A stretch of 64,000 nt of DNA from Synechococcus sp. JA-2-3B'a(2-13) (GTDB lineage Bacteria; Cyanobacteriota; Cyanobacteriia; Thermostichales; Thermostichaceae). The stretch spans positions 2,424,501-2,488,500 of the forward strand of contig NC_007776.1 of NCBI RefSeq assembly GCF_000013225.1, in the 5' to 3' direction. Made by a program: the position numbers and the translations under genes. This document shows, one piece after another, positions 16,190-23,978 of this stretch. The notes beneath the pieces are model-generated. The model ran no database searches, was not told where the DNA came from, and saw nothing but the letters and a program-made list of their open reading frames with translations. The stretch's first letter is position 1. Every line of letters starts with the position of its first letter.

Positions 16190-17473
16190 TTGAGTAAGTC
16201 TGGATCCCTGGAATCCTCACCTGTGATCGCTCCTGAGCAACACCTACGCGACCCGAGTCTTTCTCTATCGACACCTCAGGCCACGCAGAAGTTGCGGGAG
16301 TTGATTGTCAGCCGCATTCGCGCTCAGGGACCGGTGACCTTTGCCCAGTTTATGGAGTGGGCTCTCTACGAGCCAGGGTTGGGCTATTACGAGCAGGGAT
16401 CCCCGATTGGCCCCGACTACCTCACCTCTCCCCACCTGGCGGCGGACTTTGCCCAACTGTTGGCGGAGCAGATCCTTCAGTTCTGGCACATTTTGGGATC
16501 CCCCCCTGACTTCAAGGTGATCGAGATGGGGGCGGGCAGCGGTCGCCTGGCCCAGGATTGGCTGACCTACGTGCGCTCTGCAAGGCCTGCGGCCCGCTTA
16601 CGCGAACAGCCCTCTTTTTGGCAGGCGCTGGACTATGGGATCCTGGAGCGTTCTGCCCACCTGCGGCGGCTCCAACAGGAGCGATTGGCTCCTTTTGGGG
16701 AGAAGGTGCGCTGGTTGGATTGGGACGGGATCCCGGATGAGTCGGTCACAGGCTGTTTCTTCTCCAATGAGCTGGTGGATGCTTTTCCGGTGCATCGGGT
16801 GCAGGTACAGGATGGGGCTTTGCGGGAAATCTATGTCGATTGCAGCGAGGCTGCAGAAGCCGACTTCCGGGAAGTGCTGGGGGATCTGTCCACTCCTGAG
16901 CTGAGGGAGTATTTTGCCCGCTTGGGGATCCCTGTAGAAACTTATCCGTCCGGTTACCAAACCGAGGTGAACCTAAAAGCCTTGGAGTGGCTGCAGCTCC
17001 TGGCCCGCAAGCTCCGGCGAGGCTACGTGCTCACCATCGATTATGGCCACACCGCCCAGCGCTACTACAGCCCCCACCGCGCCCAAGGTACGCTCTTGGC
17101 CTACCGACAGCACGGCAGCTATACGGACCCCTATGTTCGGGTGGGATCCCAGGATCTCACCGCTCATGTGGACTTTACGACCCTAGAGCAAGTGGGAGAA
17201 TCTCTGGGGCTAAGATGTCTGGGGTTCACCCGGCAAAGCAGCTTTTTGGTGAACCTGGGATTGACCGAGCGGCTGGCCGCCCTTAGCCAAATGGGGAACC
17301 CGGTTGATGGCGAAGCTGTGGATGTGGGCCAAGTTTTGCGGCGGCGATCCGCTCTTCATGCGCTGCTGGATCCCATGGGGTTGGGGGGCTTTGGAGTATT
17401 GGTGCAGGCTAAGGGCCTGACCCCCTCAGAATATGCTCATCCTCTGCGGGGCTTTGGCGAGCCAGAGCTGTGA
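16190..17473 (+). CDS. MidA/NDUFAF7-type SAM-dependent methyltransferase
   Basis: A 427-residue class I methyltransferase of the DUF185 / MidA / NDUFAF7 family. Conserved marks are the FAQFMEWALYEPGLGYY start (residues 51-67), YLTSPHLAADFAQLLAEQI, VIEMGAGSGRLAQD as SAM motif I (110-123), CFFSNELVDAFPVHRV, LTIDYGHTAQRYY and LLAYRQH. Human NDUFAF7 methylates an arginine of complex I subunit NDUFS2. Here the gene follows ndhC-K-J with the small gene at 16009 between, consistent with a role in NDH-1 assembly. The frame opens at TTG 16190; GTG 16223 is a reasonable alternative start. Confidence 0.85.
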   Translation: MSKSGSLESSPVIAPEQHLRDPSLSLSTPQATQKLRELIVSRIRAQGPVTFAQFMEWALYEPGLGYYEQGSPIGPDYLTSPHLAADFAQLLAEQILQFWHILGSPPDFKVIEMGAGSGRLAQDWLTYVRSARPAARLREQPSFWQALDYGILERSAHLRRLQQERLAPFGEKVRWLDWDGIPDESVTGCFFSNELVDAFPVHRVQVQDGALREIYVDCSEAAEADFREVLGDLSTPELREYFARLGIPVETYPSGYQTEVNLKALEWLQLLARKLRRGYVLTIDYGHTAQRYYSPHRAQGTLLAYRQHGSYTDPYVRVGSQDLTAHVDFTTLEQVGESLGLRCLGFTRQSSFLVNLGLTERLAALSQMGNPVDGEAVDVGQVLRRRSALHALLDPMGLGGFGVLVQAKGLTPSEYAHPLRGFGEPEL

Positions 17474-17508
17474 ACCGTTTCGGTGCTATTGGGATGGGAT
17501 GTCTGCCC

Positions 17509-18408
17509 CTACCGGCTACCGTTGCCTTCCATCGATGCCAGTTCTGCCATTGCTCTGGCGCTATCTTCCAGGTTGTCGATTCGCTCCTCGAGGGTTGCAA
17601 AGACTTCGTCATATTTGTCGGCCCATGCGACGCCGGCGGCAGTTTTGGTCATGCGGACCGAGCCAAGAGATACGTCTGAAGATCCTTTCGCGGGCATAGG
17701 TGACCGTTTAATGGAGTTACTAGAGCCTGTTGACCGACAAGCCTGGGTTAAGCGGGCAATATCCTGCTTCAGGAGATTCTGTTTTGATTGGAGTTGTTCT
17801 ACCTTGGCTATGCCCTCCTTAAGGGACTGAATGAGTTTCTGTTTCTTGGCTTGTAAATCTCCAATCGAGGCTTTCAGACTTTGCTCTTCTGCGCGTAACT
17901 GAGGAAGTCGTTCTTCTTGAGATTGGATCTGGATCTCTGTTTCAAAATGAAGCTGAGGAGTTTGAGCTTGCGAACGAGCCTCATCATAAGGTTGGGCAGC
18001 AGCCACCCCCTTCTGCTGGACTTTTGCCCAATCTTCAAGGGCAGCACGCAGGTTGGCCAGTTCGCTTTGCAGTTGCTGTAGGTCTGAAGGAGTGATTTCG
18101 TTTTGCTTCTGTCGATTTTCGAGGTGCTGCAGAAGCTGGATTTTGGCTTTGGCCTCGCTTCCAGATAGAGCAGAAGCCACATAGCCCGTCATCCCCGTGG
18201 CCAAACCTGCTGCTCCTGCCTGCCACAGGGATCCTCCCGCCCCAAGGCCGCCAATAGCCACCGTAACTCCAGCCAACGCGGGAAAGGCAGTTATCCAAAG
18301 CTGGCGGCAGGAGAAAGGCAACATCATCGACCCCAGGGTGGAAGAGGAGATTGTCTTGAAGATTGTTTTGACCATAGGTAATGTTTGGGTAGGTTTTCTC
18401 TCACTCAC
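17509..18408 (-). CDS. Membrane-anchored coiled-coil protein, function unknown
   Basis: A 299-residue protein. Residues about 37-85 are hydrophobic and Gly/Ala-rich (LWITAFPALAGVTVAIGGLGAGGSLWQAGAAGLATGMTGYVAS), suggesting a membrane hairpin. They are followed by a long coiled coil rich in Gln, Leu and Glu to about 235, and a basic and Ser-rich tail. The start is GTG 18408 with GAGGAG upstream. It converges on the methyltransferase gene. Base composition is somewhat AT-richer than neighbours and it lies inside the pair of inverted element copies, so transfer is possible. I do not recognise the family. Confidence 0.6.
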   Translation of the reverse strand: MSERKPTQTLPMVKTIFKTISSSTLGSMMLPFSCRQLWITAFPALAGVTVAIGGLGAGGSLWQAGAAGLATGMTGYVASALSGSEAKAKIQLLQHLENRQKQNEITPSDLQQLQSELANLRAALEDWAKVQQKGVAAAQPYDEARSQAQTPQLHFETEIQIQSQEERLPQLRAEEQSLKASIGDLQAKKQKLIQSLKEGIAKVEQLQSKQNLLKQDIARLTQACRSTGSSNSIKRSPMPAKGSSDVSLGSVRMTKTAAGVAWADKYDEVFATLEERIDNLEDSARAMAELASMEGNGSR

Positions 18409-18482
18409 AACTCCTCTTTTTTTAAGGAGAAAGGGGAGCTAGAACCAACACAAAGAACAAAGAACGCCTTAGAGACAATTTT

Positions 18483-18521
18483 ACTGCACTATTTCACTGC
18501 ACTTCATCACTGCACTTCAAG
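18483..18521 (+). repeat. Three tandem 13-bp repeats (ACTGCAC...)
   Basis: Three consecutive 13-mers each beginning ACTGCAC: ACTGCACTATTTC, ACTGCACTTCATC, ACTGCACTTCAAG. Located upstream of the coiled-coil gene's start. Possibly iterons for a DNA-binding protein, or simple slippage. Confidence 0.65.
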
Positions 18522-18621
18522 ATGACTCTGGTGTACTGCTGAGGTTACAGTTCTTTACGCCATCCCTCCAGTATGGCCACAACTACAAGTCAATCGCCAC
18601 TCTAAACCTGCAAGAGCCACT

Positions 18622-18842
18622 TCAGCTAGAAATTGCAGGAGCCCCGCACTGTACCCGTAGGGTCGGTGTCGGGAGGAATGCTATAATAATACTGCGGACA
18701 CCAGAAACGGTTGTTTAAGGCACTGGTAACGGTCGATTGGGGGTGCTGTAAACCACCCCAGAGGCTCGTGGTTGGCTTGCTAACTGCAGGGCTACTAAAA
18801 GCCCGCTCCGTACCGCCTAGCGGTTGATGTCGGGTAGTTTAC
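18622..18842 (-). repeat. Mobile-element remnant, copy B (inverted partner of 13643-13885)
   Basis: On the minus strand this begins GTAAACTACCCGAC and ends CAATTTCTAGCTGA. It is shorter than copy A because it lacks the extra 19-base segment. In plus orientation, AGCCCCGCACTGTACCC and GGGTCGGTGTCGGG form an imperfect hairpin followed by AGGAATG, the pattern of an IS605-type tnpB 3' end. It lies 48 bp upstream of the GH3 gene start. Confidence 0.7.
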
Positions 18843-18890
18843 GCTCATCCTGACCGGCTTTCTTGGCAGCGACGCCCAAGGACATCTGCT

Positions 18891-20486
18891 TTGACATGCT
18901 CGATAGGACTCCGTCCCGCTGACGCGAAAGGACCCCGTCTCGCTGCCGCAGTGGATCCCAGGGCTTGGAGCCTTGAGGAGAAAGTGGGGCAACTGTTTCT
19001 GGTTTATTTTGAGGGAGCTGAGTTTTCCTCCGCTCTCGAGGAGATGATCCGGGACTACCACGTGGGCGGGCTGATCTTCTATTCGATTGCCGGCAACATT
19101 CAAACGTTGCCTCAGGTGGCCCAGCTCATTGCCGCGGCTCAGGCACAAGCCCTTGTCCCCCTGTGGATAGCCATTGATCAAGAGGGGGGGCCGGTGGTGC
19201 GCCTTACCGAGGGGGTGACGGTGTTCCCCAGCGCCATGGCAGTGGCAGCAGCGGGATCCCTGGCAAAGGCGGAAGCTATGGCCCGTGCGGTGGGAACGGA
19301 GCTGAAAAGTTTGGGGTTTAACCTCAACTTCGCCCCTGTTGTGGACGTGAACAGCAACCCCCACAACCCCATCATCGGCATCCGAGCCTTTGGGTCAGAC
19401 CCGAAACAGGTGACAGATTACGGCCTCGCTCTGTGGCGCGGCTATCGGCAAGCCGGGATCCTCTGCACGCCCAAACATTTTCCCGGTCATGGGGACACCG
19501 ATATCGATTCCCACCTGGGGTTGCCGCGGGTGGATCGTCCCCTGGAGGCGCTACAAACCACGGAATTGCGCCCGTTTCAGGCTTTGATCCAGGCAGGGGC
19601 AGAGGCGGTGATGACGGCGCATGTAGTGATGCCGGCTCTGGGATCCGTGCGACCGGCAACGCTGGCCCCTGAGGTGGTGTCGGGCTGGCTGCGGCAGAGG
19701 CTGGGTTTCCAGGGTCTCGTCCTGACAGATTCCCTGACCATGGGGGCCATTGCCCGCACCTACGGCATTCCCGAAGCGGCAGAACTGGCCTTTAGGGCAG
19801 GGGCCGATGTGCTGGTGTTTGGGGCAGATCCCGGCTTTAGCCCGGCCATCCAAAAAGAAGCCTATGCCCATCTGCTGCGGGAGTTCCGTGCCGGTCGTTT
19901 GTCGGTTGAGCAGTTGGATCGGTCAGTGGAGCGAATTTTGACCTTGAAGCGGCGCTACGGATTGGGATCCCCCTGCCCCCCTTTCCCCCCTGCCGGCTTG
20001 GAAAACCACCGGGCACTGGCCCGCCAAATCGCCCAAGACAGCATCACCCTAGTACGGGGATCCCTGCCTCCCTTGGCCCCTGACCCGCTGCTTATCACCC
20101 CTGTACCTTTGTTGGGGGAGCTGCTGCAAAAAGCCTGTCCCGCTGCCCAAGTGTTCTCCATCCCTCTGGATCCCACCCCCGAACAGCAGCGGATTGCCCA
20201 AGAAGGGGCTCAAAGGGCTGCGCAGGTGCTGGTGGGATCCCTGGAGACGTGGCGGCATCCGGCGCAGAGGTTGCTGCTGGGATCCCTTCCGCCGGAAAAG
20301 GTGATTGGGTTGGCTTTGGGATCCCCCTACGACGCCTTTGCCCTGCCCCAGATCCCGGTCTATTTGGCCTGCTACGGCACTACCCCCGTCTCTCTACAGG
20401 CGTTGCTGCAGGTGTTGTTGGGACAGATCCCGGCCCAGGGTCGCTTGCCGGTTGGATCCCACTTGGAGGGATCCTGGTCGCGTTAG
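18891..20486 (+). CDS. Glycoside hydrolase family 3 (NagZ-like beta-N-acetylhexosaminidase)
   Basis: A 531-residue GH3 enzyme. WSLEEKVGQLFLV near 25 opens the TIM barrel, IAIDQEGGPVVRL near 93, KHFPGHGDTDIDSHLGLP at 195-212 is the flexible His/Asp loop diagnostic of NagZ-type enzymes, and LTDSLTMGAI with the nucleophile Asp is near 280. NagZ removes N-acetylglucosamine from recycled muropeptides. About 190 extra residues follow the barrel. The TTG at 18891 has AAGGA 8 nt upstream; GTG 18951 is an alternative start. The first codons run through a dispersed repeat (18905-18923), so the N-terminus was probably rewritten by it. No signal peptide is visible. Confidence 0.85.
   Translation: MTCSIGLRPADAKGPRLAAAVDPRAWSLEEKVGQLFLVYFEGAEFSSALEEMIRDYHVGGLIFYSIAGNIQTLPQVAQLIAAAQAQALVPLWIAIDQEGGPVVRLTEGVTVFPSAMAVAAAGSLAKAEAMARAVGTELKSLGFNLNFAPVVDVNSNPHNPIIGIRAFGSDPKQVTDYGLALWRGYRQAGILCTPKHFPGHGDTDIDSHLGLPRVDRPLEALQTTELRPFQALIQAGAEAVMTAHVVMPALGSVRPATLAPEVVSGWLRQRLGFQGLVLTDSLTMGAIARTYGIPEAAELAFRAGADVLVFGADPGFSPAIQKEAYAHLLREFRAGRLSVEQLDRSVERILTLKRRYGLGSPCPPFPPAGLENHRALARQIAQDSITLVRGSLPPLAPDPLLITPVPLLGELLQKACPAAQVFSIPLDPTPEQQRIAQEGAQRAAQVLVGSLETWRHPAQRLLLGSLPPEKVIGLALGSPYDAFALPQIPVYLACYGTTPVSLQALLQVLLGQIPAQGRLPVGSHLEGSWSR
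18905..18923 (-). repeat. Dispersed AGCGGGACGGAGTCCT repeat, copy 4, inside the GH3 start region
   Basis: The minus strand reads GTCAGCGGGACGGAGTCCT, identical to copies 2 and 5 over the shared length. A degenerate second copy (AAAGGACCCCGTCTCGCTG) follows at 18927. It would encode part of the GH3 N-terminus if the TTG start is used. Confidence 0.65.
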
Positions 20487-20786
20487 CGGAGCTGATACAT
20501 TTACGCTGAACACTGCTGAACATCACTGTTCAACTATGCAGCGATAGCATTCTGTTTGTTTCCAACCAGAATGGCGGTATCCCGCAAAGCTTTGAGTAGA
20601 ATACCCAAAGCGCAGTTTCCGTGTCGTCTTACTACCAATTTTCTGCTTTGCTTTGGCTACCATGTTGGCAGACTCGAAAGTAAACAGAAAGATCAACTGG
20701 TAGTAATCCGTACTGAACATATTATACATTATTTTCAGTATAGTTGAGCTTATTATTGACTAGAGTCATGCTCCATAGCAGATCCC
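20487..20786. other. AT-richer intergenic region
   Basis: About 300 bp between the convergent GH3 and fabD genes. Overlapping short frames exist on both strands, none convincing. The composition is AT-richer than the surroundings, especially 20700-20765. No hairpin terminator with a T-tract stands out. Confidence 0.45.
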
Positions 20787-21653
20787 CTAGCTGCTGAGGT
20801 TGCTGAAATTGCACCGCGTCAGGGTCGGCACCGTTCGCCTCACCAAGCCCGTCAGCACGTTGCCGGGGCCGATTTCCCACACCTCTTGGATGCCGTCGGC
20901 GGCCATCTGCAACACGGTTTCTCGCCAGCGGACAGGGGCAGTCATCTGGGCCAGCAGCGCCTGCTTAAGGGCTTGCGGATCCCGGCTGGCGGTGGCAGTG
21001 CAGTTGCTGTAGACGGGCACTCGCGGCGGCTGAAAGTCAACAGCACGCAAGGTGTGGGCAAACTCCTCGGCAGCAGCCTGCATAAAGGGCGAGTGAAAGG
21101 CGCCGCTCACCTTGAGGGGAACGGTGCGCTTGGCCTGCAACTGCTCGCAGACGGCCCGCACCCCCTCCACTGAGCCGCTGATCACCACCTGATCCGGGCT
21201 GTTGTCGTTGGCAAGGGTGACGTCGGGGATCATCTGGCACAGGTGCTCCAGCTTGTCGCGGTCAAACCCCATCACTGCCGCCATGCTGCCCGGGGGATCC
21301 CCTGCGGCTTCCATCAGTTGGCCCCGCAGCGCCACCAGCCGTAGGCCGGTTTCGAAATCAAACACGCCGGCAGCGTAGAGGGCGCTGTATTCGCCCAGAC
21401 TGTGGCCGGCAGTGCAGGCAGGAGCCTGTCCCTGGGCGTAGAGATAGTCCGTCAACAGGGCCGATACGGTGAACAAAGCCGGTTGTGTGTAGCCGGTCTG
21501 GTGGATCTGGTCTTCCGACAGAGCTAAGGGATCCCATCCCAACATCTCACGGGCCAAAGCCAACTTCTGGCCTGCTCCCTGCCAGTTCCGCAAGTCCCTT
21601 CCCATGCCCACCGCTTGGGATCCCTGGCCGGGATAGATCCAGGCAACGGTCAT
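20787..21653 (-). CDS. fabD: Malonyl-CoA:ACP transacylase (FabD)
   Basis: A 288-residue transacylase that loads malonyl groups onto acyl carrier protein for fatty-acid synthesis. It begins MTVAWIYPGQGSQAVGMG, has the active-site Ser in GHSLGEYSAL near residue 92, the Arg in LRLVALRGQLM near 117, the His in GAFHSPFM near 200 and EIGPGNVLTGL near the end. Start ATG 21653 lies 4 bp after the fabH stop. Last gene of plsX-fabH-fabD. Confidence 0.95.
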   Translation of the reverse strand: MTVAWIYPGQGSQAVGMGRDLRNWQGAGQKLALAREMLGWDPLALSEDQIHQTGYTQPALFTVSALLTDYLYAQGQAPACTAGHSLGEYSALYAAGVFDFETGLRLVALRGQLMEAAGDPPGSMAAVMGFDRDKLEHLCQMIPDVTLANDNSPDQVVISGSVEGVRAVCEQLQAKRTVPLKVSGAFHSPFMQAAAEEFAHTLRAVDFQPPRVPVYSNCTATASRDPQALKQALLAQMTAPVRWRETVLQMAADGIQEVWEIGPGNVLTGLVRRTVPTLTRCNFSNLSS

Positions 21654-21657
21654 CAAT

Positions 21658-22659
21658 TCATTTCCCCCAACGAAACACAATCGCCCCCCAGGTAAGGCCG
21701 GCGCCAAAGCCCGCCATCACCCCCAGATCGCCGGCGCCAAAGCGTCCCTGCTCGATCCAAGTGGCCAAGGCAATCGGCACCGAAGCGCCCGAGGTGTTGC
21801 CGTAATGCTCTAAGACGCTGGCCACCCGCTGCGGATCCAGCTGCAGGCGCTTGGCTACCGCATCGAGAATGCGCTGGTTGGCCTGATGAATAAAATATCC
21901 CTGCACCGCCTCCGCCGGGATCCCGGCCCGAAAGAGAGCCTTCTCGATGATCTCCGGCACCGCCTGGACGGCAAACTTGTACACCTCGCGGCCATTCATG
22001 GTGATGGGGCAGCAGCGATACTGCCCCACCTGCAGGGATCCCACCAGGGGCTTGGCCTCTGTAGCCATGGACAAGCTGAGTAGCTCGCTGCCACTGCCAT
22101 CGCTGCGCAGCTCAATGCTGAGGATCCCGCCGGTTTCCCCCGCCTCTAGAACCACCGCCCCGGCCCCATCTCCAAACAAGACACAGGTGGTGCGATCTGC
22201 CCAGTCCACCGTACGGGAGAGCACATCCGCCGCCACCACCAAGGCCCGCCGATACAGCCCGGTTTGCAAAAACTGCGCTGCCGTGGCCACTGCAAAGACA
22301 AAGCCCGTGCAGGCTGCCGTCAGATCAAAAGCCACCGCCCGCGTTGCTCCCAGAGCTGCCTGCACCTGAGGGGCCGAGCCAAACCGATCGACACCGGTGG
22401 AAGTGGCCAGCAGGATCAAATCCAGGTCTTGAGGCAAGATCCCGGCCTGAGCCAAAGCGGCCTTGGCTGCCTGGACCGCCAAATCCACCAAGCTCAGCTC
22501 AGGGGGCAGAATGCGCCGCTGACGAATGCCGGTGCGGGGCCAGATCCATTCGTCGGAAGTTTCGACGATCTGGCCGAGATCGTCGTTGCTCAGGCAGGGA
22601 TCCGGCAGGGCAGCCCCTGCCCCCACCAGCCGCACGGTCGGGAGGCTATGGCTGGGCAT
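21658..22659 (-). CDS. fabH: Beta-ketoacyl-ACP synthase III (FabH)
   Basis: A 333-residue initiating condensing enzyme of type II fatty-acid synthesis. Catalytic Cys in LTAACTGFVFA near residue 116, His in FIHQANQRI near 260 and Asn in HYGNTSGASVP near 290 are all present. SDEWIWPRTGIRQRR near 41 matches the family N-terminus. I place the start at ATG 22659 (MPSHSLPTVRLVGAG), which overlaps the plsX stop by 14 bp; the open frame upstream of it is a shadow of plsX. Confidence 0.95.
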   Translation of the reverse strand: MPSHSLPTVRLVGAGAALPDPCLSNDDLGQIVETSDEWIWPRTGIRQRRILPPELSLVDLAVQAAKAALAQAGILPQDLDLILLATSTGVDRFGSAPQVQAALGATRAVAFDLTAACTGFVFAVATAAQFLQTGLYRRALVVAADVLSRTVDWADRTTCVLFGDGAGAVVLEAGETGGILSIELRSDGSGSELLSLSMATEAKPLVGSLQVGQYRCCPITMNGREVYKFAVQAVPEIIEKALFRAGIPAEAVQGYFIHQANQRILDAVAKRLQLDPQRVASVLEHYGNTSGASVPIALATWIEQGRFGAGDLGVMAGFGAGLTWGAIVFRWGK

Positions 22660-23770
22660 CTTCCACGGGTTCGGGACAGCGGGAGGAAGTCCTTTCCAGG
22701 GATCCCAACGGCAACACTTCCGGGCCAGAGCCAGAGTAGACCTGAAGGGGCCGGGTGCGCCGCCTGGGGTTGGATTCAGGTTCGCGAGGGTCAACCATTT
22801 CCGCCTGCAGCCGCTGTAGGATTTTCTGTTCTGCCGCCTCTTTGGCCAGGCGAATGGCGTGGTAGACCATCGGCGCCTTGGAGCTGCCGTGGGTAATCAC
22901 GCAGATGCCGTTGACGCCGAGCAGCAAAGCACCGCCATACTCCACGTAGTCCATGCGCCGCTTTACCTGCTTGAGGTTGGGCCGGAGCAGCCAGCAGCCC
23001 AACTTGCCGCGCCAGCCGCGGGGCAGCTCCTCCCGCAGCACCTGGGTGATCACCTGGCCAACACTTTCGGCAAACTTGAGGAGGGCATTGCCCACAAAGC
23101 CGTCACACACCACCACATCAAACTCCCCGGTCAGCACATCCCGCCCCTCGGCATTGCCGGCGAAATGGATCCCTGGCAACTGGGCCAGACGCTGGTGGGT
23201 GGCCAGAGCCAAATCATTGCCCTTGTTGGGCTCCTCGCCGATGTTGAGCAGGCCCACCCGCGGCTTCTCGATCCCCAGCACGCACTGGCAGTAGAGGGAT
23301 CCCATGCGGGCAAACTGCTCCAAAAAGCGGGGCCGGCAATCCACATTGGCCCCCACATCCAGCAGCAGCACCGGCTTGCCTTTCAAAGTGGGCAAAAGAG
23401 CGCCAATGGCCGGGCGATCGATCCCTGCCAGCCGGCCCAAATTCAGGTAGGCCGCAGCCATCGCTGCTCCGGTATTCCCGGCGGCCACCACGGCATCCGC
23501 TTGGTTGGAGCGCACCTGTTGCATCGAGATGTTGATGGAGGCTTTGGGCTTTTTGCGCACCATCAGCGGCTCTTCCGCCATGCCCACATCCTCTTCGGCA
23601 GGCACGATGGTGATCCCAGCAGGCAAGGGTTGGGGCAGAAAGGGCTTGAGGGAATCTGGACGACCGACTAGTGCAATCCCGACCCGGAGCTGCCGATGGG
23701 CCAGCAGGGCGCCCTTGATGATCTCTTCGGGAGCGTAGTCACCCCCCATCGCATCGACCGCAATTCGCAC
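22646..23770 (-). CDS. plsX: Phosphate acyltransferase (PlsX)
   Basis: A 374-residue enzyme producing acyl-phosphate from acyl-ACP, feeding phospholipid synthesis. It begins MRIAVDAMGGDYAPEEIIKGAL, with NTGAAMAAAYLNLGRLAGIDRPA near 99 and LLNIGEEPNKGNDLA near 174, all diagnostic. GTG start at 23770. The C-terminus has about 45 extra Arg/Pro-rich residues beyond the usual core, overlapping the fabH start. Confidence 0.94.
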   Translation of the reverse strand: MRIAVDAMGGDYAPEEIIKGALLAHRQLRVGIALVGRPDSLKPFLPQPLPAGITIVPAEEDVGMAEEPLMVRKKPKASINISMQQVRSNQADAVVAAGNTGAAMAAAYLNLGRLAGIDRPAIGALLPTLKGKPVLLLDVGANVDCRPRFLEQFARMGSLYCQCVLGIEKPRVGLLNIGEEPNKGNDLALATHQRLAQLPGIHFAGNAEGRDVLTGEFDVVVCDGFVGNALLKFAESVGQVITQVLREELPRGWRGKLGCWLLRPNLKQVKRRMDYVEYGGALLLGVNGICVITHGSSKAPMVYHAIRLAKEAAEQKILQRLQAEMVDPREPESNPRRRTRPLQVYSGSGPEVLPLGSLERTSSRCPEPVEDAQP

Positions 23771-23978
23771 AAGCTGACCTCACACTGGAATATCCTTGGC
23801 AACTGCAAGCAGGAAGCGGGGCAAAACGCACTAACCTCTGCAGTCCCCTCGCCCGAGAATTGGGAGCCCCAGTGGCTGCAGGGTGCTAGCGAATTTTACC
23901 AGATTTGTTTTCCTCAATTAAGGCCGCAGTTCCCCTTGCGCCGGTTCTCCCCACCCCCCACAGGAAACGTGAACTCCC

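Noticed and set aside
18483..18521. A second CRISPR-like array
   Set aside because: Units are only 13 bp with no spacers, so this is a simple tandem repeat.
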